Source of the DNA: Promethearchaeota archaeon
Lineage (GTDB): Archaea; Asgardarchaeota; Lokiarchaeia; Sigynarchaeales; SOKP01
Assembly (NCBI GenBank): GCA_030620005.1
Contig: JAUXAJ010000048.1
Location: 1-21,826, forward strand
Direction of reading: 5' to 3'
Length of the DNA: 21,826 bases
This document shows, in pieces, positions 21,317-21,826 of this stretch. Positions within the stretch are counted from its first letter, which is position 1. Each line of letters begins with the position of its first letter. The translations under genes and the position numbers were made by a program. Under the pieces are notes generated by a model. That model saw only the letters and a program-made list of their open reading frames with translations, did no database searches and was not told the DNA's origin.

Positions 21317-21826
21317 ACATTAAGGAAATGACACCAGAAATGGACAATATAATAAAAAAAATTAAACAAATGGCAGATTTAGCTGTTGAGGAGACTCTCT
21401 CGGGGAGAGTAGATAAAGCACTTGATTTAATTAAACAAGCAGAAGATTTGATTGAGAAATTTCAAGGAAACATACCATCGGAGCTGGAAGAATCCCCTTA
21501 CCTATTATTAAGTATTAAAGCGACTATTCTTACAGACCAAGGATATTTAACGCAGGGGTTCGATGTTGCTAACAAACTCTTAACCATCGCAGGGAAGCAT
21601 GATAGAAAGTGGGGTCTTTCAGAAGGGCATCGAGTATTAGGAGCTCTTTATAGACGTTCTAATGATCTTGAGAAGGCCCTCGAGCATTATAATCGTGCCA
21701 TCGTCTTAAAAGAGGAGCTTCTAAACGATCTTGGTGAAGTTTTATTGTTTGAATGGACACTTACTCCTGCTATCGAAACTGCTGTTATAAAAAACGATAT
21801 AGAACGAGCAAGAAAGTATTTCACAC
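21313..21826 (+). CDS. TPR repeat protein, N-terminal part (runs off right edge)
   Basis: An open frame from ATG 21313 runs to the window end, 171 codons. The sequence is entirely helical in character. ALDLIKQAEDLIEKF and a later WGLSEGHRVLGALYRRSNDL leading into EKALEHYNRAIVLKEEL are typical tetratricopeptide repeats, with the A/G-L-Y and P-less ends of TPR helix pairs. TPR proteins act as protein-binding scaffolds; in Asgard archaea and methanogens they often precede a GGDEF-like, kinase or CHAT domain, which would lie outside the window. The start overlaps the small upstream ORF. Confidence 0.75.
   Translation, partial: MNIKEMTPEMDNIIKKIKQMADLAVEETLSGRVDKALDLIKQAEDLIEKFQGNIPSELEESPYLLLSIKATILTDQGYLTQGFDVANKLLTIAGKHDRKWGLSEGHRVLGALYRRSNDLEKALEHYNRAIVLKEELLNDLGEVLLFEWTLTPAIETAVIKNDIERARKYFT

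Noticed and set aside
1..21826. CRISPR array, tRNA, rRNA, insertion sequence or transposase
   Set aside because: I saw no regularly spaced repeats of CRISPR type, no tRNA or rRNA-like segments and no transposase or integrase motifs. The repeats found are isolated pairs. A tRNA or small RNA scan was not possible by eye.

Overview
The window looks like a piece of an Asgard archaeal genome, most likely of the Lokiarchaeia type. The base composition is AT-rich, promoters carry archaeal TATA-like elements, and several genes seem to be leaderless or start at TTG. The gene content fits: a divergent Ras-like small GTPase with a Cys-rich tail, a large leucine-rich-repeat/TIR protein, an archaeo-eukaryotic primase, an archaeal Lrp/AsnC regulator, a two-subunit glycine decarboxylase and a split B12-dependent mutase with MeaB. 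The organism call is an inference from this content; no marker gene was compared.

Layout. 1-411 (-) is the start of a membrane protein cut by the window edge, divergent from a degenerate small GTPase (541-1335). A corrinoid adenosyltransferase (1376-1912, -) is divergent from a two-gene CoA-transferase-fold operon (2120-3875, +). That pair resembles the hydrolase IpdAB more than true CoA-transferases. A GPH/MelB-like transporter (3924-5369, -) follows, with a 47-bp direct repeat upstream. A six-gene minus-strand operon (12260 down to 5526) encodes an aminotransferase, a D-2-hydroxyacid dehydrogenase, GcvT, GcvH, GcvPA and GcvPB. It is divergent from an Lrp/AsnC regulator (12608-13123) across a 347-bp region rich in inverted repeats.

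The stretch 13135-17298 is accessory: a PriS-like/PriL-CTD-like fusion primase, an LRR-TIR protein, and a cluster of decayed genes (a UPF0175-like antitoxin with a nonsense codon, a double zinc-binding protein without a good start, and a small frameshifted protein). A minus-strand operon (20461 down to 17368) encodes the acyl-CoA mutase large subunit, the B12-binding subunit and the MeaB chaperone. The right end holds a probably frameshifted small gene, a very short ORF and the start of a TPR protein.

Metabolically, the adenosyltransferase would supply adenosylcobalamin to the mutase and MeaB would protect it. The glycine operon could interconvert glyoxylate or hydroxypyruvate, glycine and C1 units. 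Two enzyme sets have active-site changes that argue against their default names. The mutase lacks the residues matching Arg207 and His244 of methylmalonyl-CoA mutase, and the CoA-transferase beta subunit lacks the catalytic Glu. I did not find a complete unknown system. The best candidates for new biology are the altered mutase, the IpdAB-like pair, the fused primase and the LRR-TIR protein.
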